DNA of 51,763 nt. Origin: Bacillus timonensis (GTDB lineage: Bacteria > Bacillota > Bacilli > Bacillales > Bacillaceae_L). Positions within the stretch are counted from its first letter, which is position 1. Each line of letters begins with the position of its first letter. The stretch is taken from assembly GCF_004799755.1 (NCBI RefSeq), contig NZ_SLUB01000030.1:1-51763 (forward strand), written 5' to 3'. The notes beneath the pieces were generated by a model. The model saw nothing but the letters and a program-made list of their open reading frames with translations. It was not told where the DNA came from and did no database searches. Position numbers and translations under genes: made by a program. Positions 9,414 to 18,990 of the stretch are shown piece by piece.

Positions 9414-10154
9414 ATGCAATACACTACTTACCAAAAAGACCTGACAGACTCTACTACGTTTCAAAGGGATTTATCTTCAAATGCATTAAAATATATCGCA
9501 CTCATTGCCATGTTTTTTGATCATCTTTTTGCCGGTTTTATCCCTCAGGAAACGTTATTAGGGTTTGTTTCGCGTATACCGGGAAGGGTTGTTGCTCCGA
9601 TTTTTTGTTATTTTATCGCGATGGGATATTTTTACACATCCAATATTAACAAGTACATCAAGAGATTGGTTATTTTTGCAGCTATCTCTCATTTTCCGTA
9701 TGTATTATACTTTAAATTACCATGGTGGAAAGCAACAAGTGTCATGTGGGGGTTAGCGTTGGGGTTAATCGCTTTGACCATTGTAAAAAGTGAAAGACTG
9801 CCGCTTTACTTGAAGCTAGCCTTGGTGTTTGTTTGTTGTATGCTTGCATATCCAGCCGATTGGAATTATATTGCGGTTTTATGGATCATGTTTTTTGGCA
9901 TTTTTCGCGGACAATTAAATAAACAAATCATTAGCTTTATTTTCATAGGGCTTTTTTTGCACATCATACCTGAAATCAGCAATTTGGGCTGGCACCATGC
10001 CTATCAATTTGGGATTTTCTTGGCCATTCCATTGTTGATTATGTATAAAGGCAGACGCGGTAAAAAATCAAACCTGTTAAAATGGGGCTTTTATGTCTTT
10101 TATCCATTACATTTAATCATTTTATATATGTTAAAATACATTGTTTTTACCTAG
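9414..10154 (+). CDS. TraX family membrane protein
   Basis: This 246-residue protein has about eight hydrophobic helices. The TraX family (PF05857) hallmarks are an N-terminal LKYIALIAMFFDH followed by RIPGRVVAPIFCYFIAMGY, and a C-terminal FYVFYPLHLIILYMLKY. TraX of the F plasmid acetylates pilin, but most chromosomal relatives have no known substrate and are thought to be membrane acyltransferases. The start is the ATG at 9414 behind a GCGGGGG sequence. The M15 peptidase lipoprotein gene starts 10 bases after its stop, so the two are likely co-transcribed. A link between envelope acylation and peptidoglycan trimming is only a guess. Confidence 0.88.
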   Translation: MQYTTYQKDLTDSTTFQRDLSSNALKYIALIAMFFDHLFAGFIPQETLLGFVSRIPGRVVAPIFCYFIAMGYFYTSNINKYIKRLVIFAAISHFPYVLYFKLPWWKATSVMWGLALGLIALTIVKSERLPLYLKLALVFVCCMLAYPADWNYIAVLWIMFFGIFRGQLNKQIISFIFIGLFLHIIPEISNLGWHHAYQFGIFLAIPLLIMYKGRRGKKSNLLKWGFYVFYPLHLIILYMLKYIVFT

Positions 10155-10164
10155 TGGAGGTAAT

Positions 10165-11292
10165 ATGAAAAAATTAATTGCACTAATATCGTTCGTATTC
10201 GTATTGACAGCTTGTTCATCTGCAGTTGTGGAAGAACCAATTGTTGAAGAGACGATCGCGCCTCTTCAGGAAACAGATCCACTAGAAGAATTAGAGCCAA
10301 TCCCAACTCCTGTAAAATACGAAGGAGATTTGGAATTACCGATTAATGGGGCAACAGGTTACACATCTATCGATTTAAACGTAATGTCATCTCCAACGAT
10401 AGAATCTGAAACAGTTGAAACGTTGAAAGCTGGTACAGCCTTTACAATCGAAAAAGAGGAAGGAAATTGGTGGTACATCAAAAATGCGACTTCCGAAGGC
10501 TGGGTAGATAGTACGTACTGTTTCATTAACCTTCCGGACGTGATTCCTTCTATTATATATGATAGTACCAATACCTACTCTTCCGAATTTGTTTCTTCCG
10601 GAGCTGCGATTCCTGGAATAACAGGACAAGCCTTGTACGAAGGAAAAACATTTAACAAGAGACTTGGAAAAGAGGAATTTATCGTTCCTGTCTTGTATTC
10701 CATGTCCAAAAAAATAGTTCTTGCCCAACAAGAAGCGCTAGCTAATGGAAATACGTTAGTCATCTATGAAGGGTATCGACCCTATTCCACTCAAAAAGCA
10801 GTCGTAGCAGCATTGACGAACCTAGCAAAAGTAGATAAAAGCGTGATGGCTGGGATAAACACAGCACCTTGGAGCACAAATTGGTTTATCGCTACAAGTG
10901 TTTCAAACCATCAGATGGGTTATGCGATTGATGTAACACTGGCTAAAATTGATTCAAAAGAAGAAGTAGCAGTAGGGGAATATTTAGTAACTGATATCAC
11001 TGGATACACGGAATACACAATGCCAACGCCAATGCATGAACTAAGTTTGGCATCTATTACATTTACCAAACCAGTTCCATCTACATCTCCAACAGCGTGG
11101 AAAAATGCTAAATTAGCAGATTCAATGAATGAATCAGCCATTACACTACAAAAATATCTAACAAATGCGGGTCTTACACCCTTAGCTTCAGAATGGTGGC
11201 ACTTCAATGACCTAGATGCATTGAATGCCGTCAAACAGCATCCAAGTGTTGGGGGCTATACATTAACAGAATGCTTGAGTGTAACTCCATAG
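10165..11292 (+). CDS. M15 family D-Ala-D-Ala-type peptidase lipoprotein with SH3 domain
   Basis: The signal sequence ends in LTACSS, a lipobox, so it is a surface lipoprotein of 375 residues. After a Glu/Pro-rich linker, residues of about 60-120 form a bacterial SH3 domain (LNVMSSPTIESETVETLKAG, WYIKN, GWVDSTYC). The C-terminal half is a VanX/VanY-type zinc peptidase: IYEGYRPYSTQ has the substrate-binding arginine, SNHQMGYAIDV carries zinc-ligand His and Asp, and EWWHFND carries the catalytic Glu and last zinc His. Such enzymes cut D-Ala-containing peptides of peptidoglycan. The ATG at 10165 follows GTGGAGG. The stop is immediately followed by a REP element. Confidence 0.9.
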   Translation: MKKLIALISFVFVLTACSSAVVEEPIVEETIAPLQETDPLEELEPIPTPVKYEGDLELPINGATGYTSIDLNVMSSPTIESETVETLKAGTAFTIEKEEGNWWYIKNATSEGWVDSTYCFINLPDVIPSIIYDSTNTYSSEFVSSGAAIPGITGQALYEGKTFNKRLGKEEFIVPVLYSMSKKIVLAQQEALANGNTLVIYEGYRPYSTQKAVVAALTNLAKVDKSVMAGINTAPWSTNWFIATSVSNHQMGYAIDVTLAKIDSKEEVAVGEYLVTDITGYTEYTMPTPMHELSLASITFTKPVPSTSPTAWKNAKLADSMNESAITLQKYLTNAGLTPLASEWWHFNDLDALNAVKQHPSVGGYTLTECLSVTP

Positions 11293-11332
11293 TGGGACAG
11301 AGGTGGGACAGAGGGACAGGTCCCTCGTCCCT
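11293..11332 (+). repeat. REP element directly after the M15 peptidase stop codon
   Basis: A full REP (11304-11332; TGGGACAGAGGGACAGGTCC, then CTCGTCCCT) is preceded by a duplicated left arm (11293-11300). The element starts on the base after the TAG stop. The strand reading GGGACAGGT is the coding strand of the gene. Confidence 0.8.
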
Positions 11333-11604
11333 ATTCCGGTATAGTGAAATTTCACTTTGTTAAAAACTGTACTATTCAGGAATTATTATTTCAAACAAGC
11401 GCTTGATTAATAGTCTACCTTAATGGCAGCTGGAAGTATAAATTTCAATCAATCGTTTGTTTGGATGGATTGATGGCCCTAGAAAATGGGCTGTAATAGT
11501 GTATGTTATCAAAATAATAGTATATTGAAATCATATTAAAAAGGTTCAGCGTTCGGTTTAGATCAATCCGAACGCTGGGCCCTTTTGCGGTGTTGGTGGA
11601 AAGA
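11333..11604. other. Non-coding stretch between two inverted REPs
   Basis: The whole space from 11293 to 11803 (about 510 bases) has no credible gene. Between the REPs it holds two perfect short palindromes, GTGAAATTTCAC (11344-11355) and CAAGCGCTTG (11396-11405), an AT-rich run and a terminator-like hairpin. After the second REP (11627-11803) only an AT-rich leader for the next gene is seen. Confidence 0.6.
11538..11587 (+). terminator. Terminator-like hairpin
   Basis: CAGCGTTCGG (11547-11556) pairs perfectly with CCGAACGCTG (11568-11577). Outer AAAAGG/CCTTTT pairing extends the stem and supplies a short T-run. It may end transcription from the TraX/M15 operon. Confidence 0.6.
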
Positions 11605-11626
11605 TGGGACCTGTCCCTGCGTCCCA
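11605..11626 (-). repeat. REP element, inverted, upstream of the AEC transporter gene
   Basis: TGGGACCTGTCCCTGCGTCCCA is the reverse orientation of the copy at 11304. It is not at a gene end. It forms an inverted pair with the earlier REP across about 270 bases. Confidence 0.65.
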
Positions 11627-11803
11627 CTATACCTACATTGTCGATGACTCCTCGGAAAATCAAAACTGCGGGTAGAATGTTTGGCAAGGATAATGATATC
11701 CTTTAATAAAGCTAACAACTTATCTATGAGATGGGTTGCTAATTTAAATGAGTATACTTGTGATAGAATGACAAATAAGTAGAAACATAGAAGGGAAATT
11801 CCG

Positions 11804-12703
11804 ATGGAGTTACTATTGATCGTCTTACCTGCATTTCTTATTTTCACTGCCGGATTCATTGGTCAAAGGGTCCTCACCTTTGATATAAAGTCTATTTCAA
11901 AGTTATCTTTATATTTGTTAGTACCCTTTTTAACATTTGATACGTTTTATACGAATCAATTAAATGCGGATTATTTTTATATCTTTGTTTTTACGGTGTT
12001 TCTTACCATTCTGTTAGTCGGTGTTACTTACTTAACTGGAAAGCTATTAAAAGCAGACAGGTCACATATGTCCGCCATGCAAATTGGAAGTATTTTTCCG
12101 AATAGCGGCAATTACGGAGCACCCGTTGCATTATTTGCATTTGGTGGAATGGCTTTTGAATACGCCATCATTATTATGGTCATTCATGCATTTCTAATTA
12201 ATTCAATAGGTATTTTTCTTGCATCCCTTGGAGGGGCGAGCTCGAATGGTATAAAGGGGGCATTTAATCGGTTAATTCGTATGCCCGTCATGTATGGGGC
12301 TATATTAGGGATGATCTTCCAGATTCTGAACATTCCATTACCTTCTACCATTATAGATGGAATTAGTATGGTAGGGAGTGCATCCATTCCCGTGGTCATG
12401 CTAATACTGGGTATGCAATTGGCTGAAATTAAGCTGCAAAAATTCAAATTAAAATATGTTAGCAGTATAACAATACTCCGAATGGTCGTATCACCCCTTC
12501 TTGCCTTGGCACTAGTTACGATTATGCCAGTTAGCGAGTTAATTAAACATGTCTTTTTGCTCCTATCCGCGATGCCAGTTGCTGCCAACACAACTATACT
12601 AGCCGTGCAATTTGACTGCAAACCTGACCTGCTCTCATTCACAACCCTTGTAACGACCTTACTTAGCCTGATTTCAATTCCACTTTTACTCTATTTGCTC
12701 TAG
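11804..12703 (+). CDS. AEC family transporter (auxin efflux carrier/malate permease-like)
   Basis: This 299-residue membrane protein has about ten hydrophobic segments in two halves, as in the AEC (Mem_trans) family. Typical segments are IGSIFPNSGNYGAPVALFAFG and, near the C-terminus, SAMPVAANTTILAVQFDC. Members carry organic acids such as malate, malonate or oxaloacetate. The ATG at 11804 follows GAAGGGAA. It precedes a CdaR-type sugar-acid regulator and a glycerate kinase on the same strand, so uptake of glycerate or a related hydroxy acid is a reasonable inference. Its stop is followed one base later by a REP element. Confidence 0.88.
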   Translation: MELLLIVLPAFLIFTAGFIGQRVLTFDIKSISKLSLYLLVPFLTFDTFYTNQLNADYFYIFVFTVFLTILLVGVTYLTGKLLKADRSHMSAMQIGSIFPNSGNYGAPVALFAFGGMAFEYAIIIMVIHAFLINSIGIFLASLGGASSNGIKGAFNRLIRMPVMYGAILGMIFQILNIPLPSTIIDGISMVGSASIPVVMLILGMQLAEIKLQKFKLKYVSSITILRMVVSPLLALALVTIMPVSELIKHVFLLLSAMPVAANTTILAVQFDCKPDLLSFTTLVTTLLSLISIPLLLYLL

Positions 12704-12704
12704 G

Positions 12705-12733
12705 TGGGTCAGAGGGACAGGTTCACTGTCCCA
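12705..12733 (+). repeat. REP element at the 3' end of the AEC transporter gene
   Basis: TGGGTCAGAGGGACAGGTTC, then ACTGTCCCA, starts two bases after the stop codon. It has the same orientation relative to its gene as the copies at other gene ends. Confidence 0.8.
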
Positions 12734-12824
12734 CATTTTCTTACCACTATTACCTTATATGTTGACTTTGAAGGCGAATTTTGGGTTTAAAATAATAAAT
12801 CAATTTAGAACGGGGGCATTGTGC

Positions 12825-13904
12825 ATGCTTACAAAAGAAATTGCAGATATCGTTGTGAAGGAAACAATAAAAAGATTGGGATATAATATCAATATTTTTG
12901 ACCATAACGGGATTGTATTAAGTTCTGGTGATAAAAGCAGAGAAGATACGTTTCACGAAGGGGCACTTCAAGTTGTAAGTTCTGGAAAGCCTCTCTATAT
13001 AACAGATAGTAATGTCATTGAATATCGTGGCGCAAAGCCTGGGATTAATTTCCCAATATATGATCAAAATCAATTAATTGGTGTTGTTGGCATCTCTGGA
13101 GAACCAGAAAAAATTAAGGATTTTGGAGCCTTAGTTGTTTTAATGACAGAGTTATTGATTAGGCAACAACTCCTTTCAAATGAAGTAGAGTGGAAGTTTA
13201 GGACAAGTGAAGCTATCTTGGATGAGTTGATGTCCGATCATTTAAACCATAGCAAAATTTCGCAAAAACTATCTGTATTACATGTAAATCTATCTGCACC
13301 CTTTTATCCAATGGCTTTCTCCGTTATGAATGAAGATCAAGATGATACTCCTTTATTATCCTATTTGTACAAAGATCTTGAAGCGATTTTGAAACCGTTC
13401 TCGTGCATTTATGCATACGTAGATGCGACTACATTTTTACTTTTAATTTATTCAAAGTCGATTAATGAAATTGCTAGAATTGAAAGCACCGTTGAAAGGT
13501 ATATGTTAACTCAATTTGGTAACGTTCGTATGGCAAGAGGATATGTCTTAGAACATCTCGAACAGGTCCGGGATGTCATGAAGCAATTAAGATTAGTTTT
13601 AAATCAAACAAAAGAGAACAAAATTAACATTAGAGATTATGAGATTCAACTGTTACTAAATGAAGTGGATGAGGATAAACGCAAGGTAGTAAAAAACCGA
13701 ATCCAGAAACAGTTGACACCTGAGCAACTACAAACACTTAATATGTTTTTTAGTCATAATCTTAATGTAAATGCAACAGCGTCGGCCATGTTTATTCATC
13801 GAAATACTTTGTTGTACCGTTTAAACAAAATTTATGAGATAACAGGCTATAACCCTAGAAACTTCTATGATTCGATGATTTTAAAAATATCTGATTGGTT
13901 ATAG
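12825..13904 (+). CDS. cdaR: CdaR family transcriptional regulator (sugar diacid recognition)
   Basis: The 359-residue protein starts with a sugar-diacid recognition domain (MLTKEIADIVVKETIKRLGY, NINIFDHNGIVLSSGD, YRGAKPGINFPIY). A less conserved middle follows, then a PucR-type C-terminal helix-turn-helix (NVNATASAMFIHRNTLLYRL). CdaR proteins activate uptake and breakdown of glucarate, galactarate and glycerate. The ATG at 12825 is chosen because the recognition domain starts there; an upstream ATG at 12759 adds 22 residues with no family match. The adjacent AEC permease and glycerate kinase are its likely targets. A terminator separates it from the kinase gene. Confidence 0.92.
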   Translation: MLTKEIADIVVKETIKRLGYNINIFDHNGIVLSSGDKSREDTFHEGALQVVSSGKPLYITDSNVIEYRGAKPGINFPIYDQNQLIGVVGISGEPEKIKDFGALVVLMTELLIRQQLLSNEVEWKFRTSEAILDELMSDHLNHSKISQKLSVLHVNLSAPFYPMAFSVMNEDQDDTPLLSYLYKDLEAILKPFSCIYAYVDATTFLLLIYSKSINEIARIESTVERYMLTQFGNVRMARGYVLEHLEQVRDVMKQLRLVLNQTKENKINIRDYEIQLLLNEVDEDKRKVVKNRIQKQLTPEQLQTLNMFFSHNLNVNATASAMFIHRNTLLYRLNKIYEITGYNPRNFYDSMILKISDWL

Positions 13905-13913
13905 AATATGTAC

Positions 13914-13953
13914 AAAACCTACAAAAAATCATGGGATTTATGTAGGTTTTTTT
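13914..13953 (+). terminator. Intrinsic terminator after cdaR
   Basis: AAAACCTACA pairs with TGTAGGTTTT (13941-13950); an inner AAATC/GATTT stem also forms. A T-run follows. Confidence 0.85.
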
Positions 13954-14044
13954 GTGTAAATTATCCATATTATTATAATTTTCATAATTTTATAATTTAC
14001 ATATAGGTTAAAAACTAATTTAAATTGTTCCTGGAGGGTTAGGG

Positions 14045-15208
14045 ATGAAGGTCCTGATAACACCAGATTCTTTTAAAGGAAGCTTATCCGCAATGGATGT
14101 TGCAACTTCAATAGAAACTGGTTTGAAAAAAGTAGATGGTAATTTGGAAACAATGGTGCTTCCTATGGCGGATGGGGGTGAGGGTACATTACATTCCTTA
14201 ATTACCGCAACAAATGGGAAAATCGTTTATGTAGATGTACTAGATCCGCTTGGAAGAGAAATAAATGGCCATTATGGAATCATGGGTGACAACAGAACTG
14301 CTGTAATTGAATTGGCTGTCGCTTCAGGTCTCCCTTTACTAAAAAAGTCTGAACTTAAGCCGACTGAAACCTCTACCTATGGTACGGGACAATTAATCAA
14401 ACACGCATTAGATAATGGAATAGACTCTTTTATTATTTGTCTGGGTGGAAGTGCTACCAACGATGGGGGCACTGGAATACTTAAGGCATTAGGATTTCGT
14501 TTTTTCGATAAAGAGGGACAGGAATTACCAGAAGGGGTACTGAGTTTAAAGAAATTAGCTTGTATTGATGATAAAAATGTCAGCGCTTCCACAAAAAATG
14601 CGAAGTTTCAAATGGCATGCGATGTCCGGAATCCTTTAATAGGTAAAAACGGAGCGACACGTGTATTCGGACCACAAAAAGGAGCAACACCCGAAGCTAT
14701 AGAGGAATTAGAGCAAGCCCTGACCGTTTTTGCCGACGTGGTCTATCAACAAACTGGTTGGCAAATTCATGATTATAAAGGGGCGGGGGCAGCTGGTGGA
14801 GTAGCAGGTGGCTTGTTACCGTTTTTAAATGCAAAATTAAAGCCCGGCGTTGATTTAGTAATGGAGGTTTTATCTTTACCAAAGTTAATAGATTCTCATG
14901 AATTTGATCTTGTCATAACTGGGGAAGGCAGGCTCGACATGCAGACAGAGTTTGGCAAAGTAGTTGCAGGGATAACAAGATTGTGTAATCCAAGAGGTAT
15001 CCCCGTTATTGCGGTATGTGGTCAGGTTGATGCGGATGGGACCATGATCGACCGGCTTGGTCTTACAGCAGCGTTTAGTATAACAAATGGTCCTATGGAT
15101 TTAGATGAGGCAATGTTACATACTAGCAAACTTTTAAGTTCAAAGAGTGAACAAATACTACGCTTGTTTCTAGCTCGTAGCCAAATGGGCAAGAAAATAC
15201 AACATTAA
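14045..15208 (+). CDS. glxK: Glycerate kinase, GlxK/GarK class
   Basis: This 387-residue enzyme phosphorylates D-glycerate with ATP to 2- or 3-phosphoglycerate, feeding glycolysis. Family signatures are the N-terminal ITPDSFKGSLSA, MADGGEGTL, the glycine-rich CLGGSATNDGGTG, GAGAAGGVAGGL and LVITGEGRLDMQTEFGK. Length is normal for the family and no key motif is missing. The ATG at 14045 follows GGAGGG. The upstream 90 bases are AT-rich with repeated ATAATTTT motifs that could bind CdaR (unproven). It is followed by a short reading frame and the GH5 gene on the same strand. Confidence 0.96.
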   Translation: MKVLITPDSFKGSLSAMDVATSIETGLKKVDGNLETMVLPMADGGEGTLHSLITATNGKIVYVDVLDPLGREINGHYGIMGDNRTAVIELAVASGLPLLKKSELKPTETSTYGTGQLIKHALDNGIDSFIICLGGSATNDGGTGILKALGFRFFDKEGQELPEGVLSLKKLACIDDKNVSASTKNAKFQMACDVRNPLIGKNGATRVFGPQKGATPEAIEELEQALTVFADVVYQQTGWQIHDYKGAGAAGGVAGGLLPFLNAKLKPGVDLVMEVLSLPKLIDSHEFDLVITGEGRLDMQTEFGKVVAGITRLCNPRGIPVIAVCGQVDADGTMIDRLGLTAAFSITNGPMDLDEAMLHTSKLLSSKSEQILRLFLARSQMGKKIQH

Positions 15209-15215
15209 GGTGGTG

Positions 15216-15305
15216 ATGGGAAGAATTACACCTAGGGAATGGTCTGATATTTTAAAATCCTGTGGGCATAGTTTTCTCGATGAATTAAAAATAGTAACTT
15301 GTTGA
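15216..15305 (+). CDS. Possible 29-residue small protein between glycerate kinase and GH5 genes
   Basis: The reading frame ATG to TGA encodes MGRITPREWSDILKSCGHSF followed by LDELKIVTC. AAGGTGG lies just upstream but very close to the ATG. It fits neatly between the two genes and ends just before the next ribosome binding site, so it could be a coupling peptide or chance. No family is recognised. Confidence 0.3.
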   Translation: MGRITPREWSDILKSCGHSFLDELKIVTC

Positions 15306-15323
15306 AAAGGGTGGTTTTCGCAA

Positions 15324-16799
15324 ATGGAAATGCTGAAAGTTGTAAAGAACAAGATTACCGATACAAAAGGAAATCCGATTCAATTAAGAGGAACTTGCAT
15401 TGGCGGATGGATGAACATGGAAGATTTTATCAACGGCTATACGGGTTCAGAACATAGCCTACGCCACGCGGTAGCGGAGGAAATAGGAAAAGGGAAGGCA
15501 GAATTTCTGTTTGATCGAATGCAACACCATTTCTTTGGAGAAGAGGATATTACATTTATTAAAAGTTGGGGTGCAAATACAGTTCGTCTTCCTTTGAATT
15601 ATCGCCATTTTGAGGATGATGAGGCGCCTTTCTCCTATAAAGAAAAGGGCTTTCAACGATTAAACGAAATTATTAACCTTTGTGAAAAGCATGGGTTGTA
15701 TGTCATTTTGGACCTTCACGCTGTTCAAGGGTATCAAAACACGCATTGGCATTCAGATAATGATATTAGGCATAGTTTCTTCTGGCATGATAAAACATAT
15801 CAAGATCGATTCATTGCCTTGTGGGAAGAGTTTGCTCGCCGCTATCAGGGGAGAAGTGTAATTGCTGGTTACAACATCATGAACGAACCATGTGTGAATA
15901 CACCACACGGAGATTATCCTCATAACTTCTTTGGAAATTATAAGCCGGATTGGGAAAGAATGAATCGTATCTATAAGAGAACTGTTGATGCCATTCGAAA
16001 AATTGATCCAGACCACATCATTTTCCTTGAGGGAGATAATTATTCGAAGTTTTTTGAAGGGTTAGATGCTCCATTTGCTGAGAATTTAGTTTACAGTAGC
16101 CATAATTATACAGCAGCAGGCTTTGGACCGGGCCAATACCCTGGAATTGCGGATGCAAAGACAGCAAGGATTGAAAGTGGCGTTTATTGGGATAAAGAAA
16201 AACAAATCCAGGTATTTAAAGGCCATCAAGGAACCGTCTTTACTCAGAAGTATGATGTTCCACTTTGGGTAGGAGAGTTTGGTTCGGTGTACAATGGGCC
16301 AACAGAAGAAATTCCATACCGACTCGCGGCGATGGATGATCAGCTAAGTATTTTTGAACAGTTTGGAGCGCATTGGACAACATGGACCTATAAAGATGTA
16401 GGGGTAATGGGACTTGCCATGTTAGATCCAGAATCCGAGTACATGCAGCGGATATCCTCCATTATTGATTTTAAGCATAAACTCAATACCGATGATTGGA
16501 TGATTTGGCTCCCTGGACGTGAGGCAAGGGATCAAATTGCAAATCTAGCAAACACGCTTGAAACCGTCATTGGAGATTCCGGTATTAATCATCACTTTAA
16601 CGTTGCAGCACTTTCTCAGGCTGTTTTAACCGTTTATACAGGTGCTTTGATTCAGCCAGTTTATGCGAAAATTTTTAAAGGATTATCAGAAGAAAAAATC
16701 GATGATGTCATGCAATCATTTGCTTTTAAAAATTGTAAAATTAATGATGGTTTACTAGACATTTTGATGAAACATACGAATCAGACCATCGGTAGTTAA
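15324..16799 (+). CDS. Glycoside hydrolase family 5 enzyme, cytoplasmic
   Basis: This is a GH5 (cellulase superfamily) beta-glycosidase of 491 residues. The (beta/alpha)8 barrel carries the acid/base E188 in YNIMNEP and the nucleophile E318 in LWVGEFGS. Other conserved parts are VRLPLNYR and [10 protein letters not shown], and aromatic-rich loops follow. There is no signal peptide, so it acts on imported oligosaccharides or glycosides, unlike secreted cellulases. The last roughly 100 residues form a helical extension after the barrel. The ATG at 15324 follows AAGGGTGG; a second ATG at 15330 is also possible. It precedes an extracellular sugar-binding lipoprotein gene, which may deliver the substrate. 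Exact linkage specificity is unknown. Confidence 0.88.
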   Translation: MEMLKVVKNKITDTKGNPIQLRGTCIGGWMNMEDFINGYTGSEHSLRHAVAEEIGKGKAEFLFDRMQHHFFGEEDITFIKSWGANTVRLPLNYRHFEDDEAPFSYKEKGFQRLNEIINLCEKHGLYVILDLHAVQGYQNTHWHSDNDIRHSFFWHDKTYQDRFIALWEEFARRYQGRSVIAGYNIMNEPCVNTPHGDYPHNFFGNYKPDWERMNRIYKRTVDAIRKIDPDHIIFLEGDNYSKFFEGLDAPFAENLVYSSHNYTAAGFGPGQYPGIADAKTARIESGVYWDKEKQIQVFKGHQGTVFTQKYDVPLWVGEFGSVYNGPTEEIPYRLAAMDDQLSIFEQFGAHWTTWTYKDVGVMGLAMLDPESEYMQRISSIIDFKHKLNTDDWMIWLPGREARDQIANLANTLETVIGDSGINHHFNVAALSQAVLTVYTGALIQPVYAKIFKGLSEEKIDDVMQSFAFKNCKINDGLLDILMKHTNQTIGS

Positions 16800-16859
16800 A
16801 AGAAAGTCTCTAAACTATGAATCTTGTATATTTCAAAAGAAAAGGAAAGGTGGTCAATT

Positions 16860-18164
16860 ATGAAGAAGATTTATTTATTCATTTTAGTAGCATTATTTTG
16901 TTTACTTGCATTAGCCGCATGTGGAGGCAAGGAAGAATCAAACGAAAAAGCCTCTGGTTCCGATTCTAAAACCGGATCCGGAGATCAAATCGAACTTGAT
17001 TTTTGGCATTTTGATACTGGGACTAGAAAAGAGATATATGAAGCCGCAGTTAAACGTTTTGAAGAAAAAAATCCGAACGTAAAAGTGAACATTGTTCAAG
17101 CTCCTAATGATGATTATAAACAACGTGTTGTTGTTGCTATGGCAAGTGGTGAAGCTCCAGACGTGTTTGCTAGCTGGGGTGGTGGCTGGTTAGAAGAATT
17201 TGTAAAATCGGATAAAGTGTTGAATCTAACAGAAAAGGAAATCGATTTCGAACGTTTTGTTGACGTTGCATTAAATAATTCAAAGTTCGATGATAAAATT
17301 TATGGTTTGCCTTTAGGCATCTCTGTTTATTCCTTCTATTATAACAAAGAGATATTTGAACAAAATGGTTTAGAGGTTCCGGAAACATATAGTGAATTAC
17401 TAGCAGCTATTGATAAGCTGAAAAAGGCAGATGTGTATCCAATTGCTTTAGCCAATCAACCAAAATGGCCAGGAGCGTTCTTTCTCATGTATTTAGCTGA
17501 TCGCATTGGAGGGGAAGAAGTCTTCCAACAAGCTTACCGTCGAACAGGAACAGGATTTGATGATGATGCGTATATTCAAGCTGGTAAGTATATACAAGAG
17601 TTAGTAGAGATGGAGGCGTTTAACCCTGGATTCAACGGAATTCCGTATGACTCAGGTCAAGCTCGTCAATTGATGTATTCTGGACAAGCAGCGATGTTGC
17701 TTCAAACGTCTGCGTTTGTTAACCATGTACGTGAAGAGTACCCAGAATTTGAAGAAAAAATGGGCGTGTTCCAATTCCCTGCTGTTGAGGGTGGAAAAGG
17801 CGATCCTTCCAATATGAGTGCTGGTATATCCCCGACTTGGTCAGTAAAGAAGGATACAAAACATCCAGAGTTAGCAGTGGCTTTACTTAATGAATTGACT
17901 AGTTTAGAAACGGCTCAGGATTATGTGAACCGTTCTGGAAATGTGGTTGCTATAAAAGGGGTAGAGGTAGAAGATGGGTACGTAAAGACTTTTACTGAGT
18001 GGATTAATGAGGCAAATTCCATTCAATTCCCTTATGATCAAACATTACCACCAGAATTGGCGGAACTTCACAAAGATACAACTTATGAGTTGTTTGGATT
18101 GAGCAAGACCCCGGAAGAAGCAGCAAAAGCCATGGAGAACAAAGCTAAGGAAATACTAAAATAA
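16860..18164 (+). CDS. Extracellular solute-binding lipoprotein, family 1 (sugar ABC transporter)
   Basis: The signal peptide ends in the lipobox LAACGG, giving a lipid-anchored protein of 434 residues. It is an SBP_bac_1 (cluster B) fold: IELDFWHFDTGTRKEIYEAA at the start of the mature part, then ASGEAPDVFASWGGGW, YGLPLGISVYSFYYNKEIFE and GQAAMLLQTS. This class binds oligosaccharides or glycosides. The ATG at 16860 follows AAAGGTGG. No matching pair of permease genes lies next to it, which is unusual: either they are elsewhere or were lost in the 18165-18378 stretch. The partner ATPase is probably a shared MsmX-type protein encoded elsewhere (inference). Confidence 0.92.
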   Translation: MKKIYLFILVALFCLLALAACGGKEESNEKASGSDSKTGSGDQIELDFWHFDTGTRKEIYEAAVKRFEEKNPNVKVNIVQAPNDDYKQRVVVAMASGEAPDVFASWGGGWLEEFVKSDKVLNLTEKEIDFERFVDVALNNSKFDDKIYGLPLGISVYSFYYNKEIFEQNGLEVPETYSELLAAIDKLKKADVYPIALANQPKWPGAFFLMYLADRIGGEEVFQQAYRRTGTGFDDDAYIQAGKYIQELVEMEAFNPGFNGIPYDSGQARQLMYSGQAAMLLQTSAFVNHVREEYPEFEEKMGVFQFPAVEGGKGDPSNMSAGISPTWSVKKDTKHPELAVALLNELTSLETAQDYVNRSGNVVAIKGVEVEDGYVKTFTEWINEANSIQFPYDQTLPPELAELHKDTTYELFGLSKTPEEAAKAMENKAKEILK

Positions 18165-18230
18165 AGATTCTGTGAGAGAGTTCGTGATTTAAGGGAGTGG
18201 TCACAGGGGGATTTTGGTCTCTGCAGATAG

Positions 18231-18260
18231 TTGACAGGTGCAAATGATACTGGGTCTAAT
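18231..18260 (+). promoter_or_regulatory. Candidate sigma-A promoter for the lyxose isomerase gene
   Basis: A perfect TTGACA (18231-18236) is followed after 18 bases by TCTAAT (18255-18260). A transcript from here would contain the 34-base palindrome and the isomerase gene. Confidence 0.5.
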
Positions 18261-18378
18261 TTTATAACTAGAATTTCCTAAGTAGGGTTAATCTGGAAAA
18301 AACCCATCGGATGGCATTTCTGACGGTTCCCCAATCTTTAATACAGAAACAAGGTTGCTTTCTAGTTCTAAAAAAATA

Positions 18379-18412
18379 TGTCATATGTACTCTAATTAGA
18401 GTACATATGACA
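18379..18412. promoter_or_regulatory. Perfect 34-base palindrome abutting the isomerase ribosome binding site
   Basis: The half-site TGTCATATGTACTCTAA (18379-18395) is followed immediately by its exact reverse complement. The right edge touches AAGGAGG, the ribosome binding site of the isomerase gene. As DNA it is a strong operator candidate. As RNA it folds into a hairpin of up to 15-16 bp that could mask translation or protect the mRNA. No U-run follows, so it is not a standard terminator. Confidence 0.8.
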
Positions 18413-18424
18413 AGGAGGCACACG

Positions 18425-18966
<542 letters not shown>

Positions 18967-18990
18967 AATCAATCCCTCGATAAAATAAAA

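Noticed and set aside
11396-11405. CAAGCGCTTG as a cre site
   Set aside because: The core matches but the outer TGAAA/TTTCA flanks are absent, and the nearest gene start is 400 bases away. Kept only as a palindrome.
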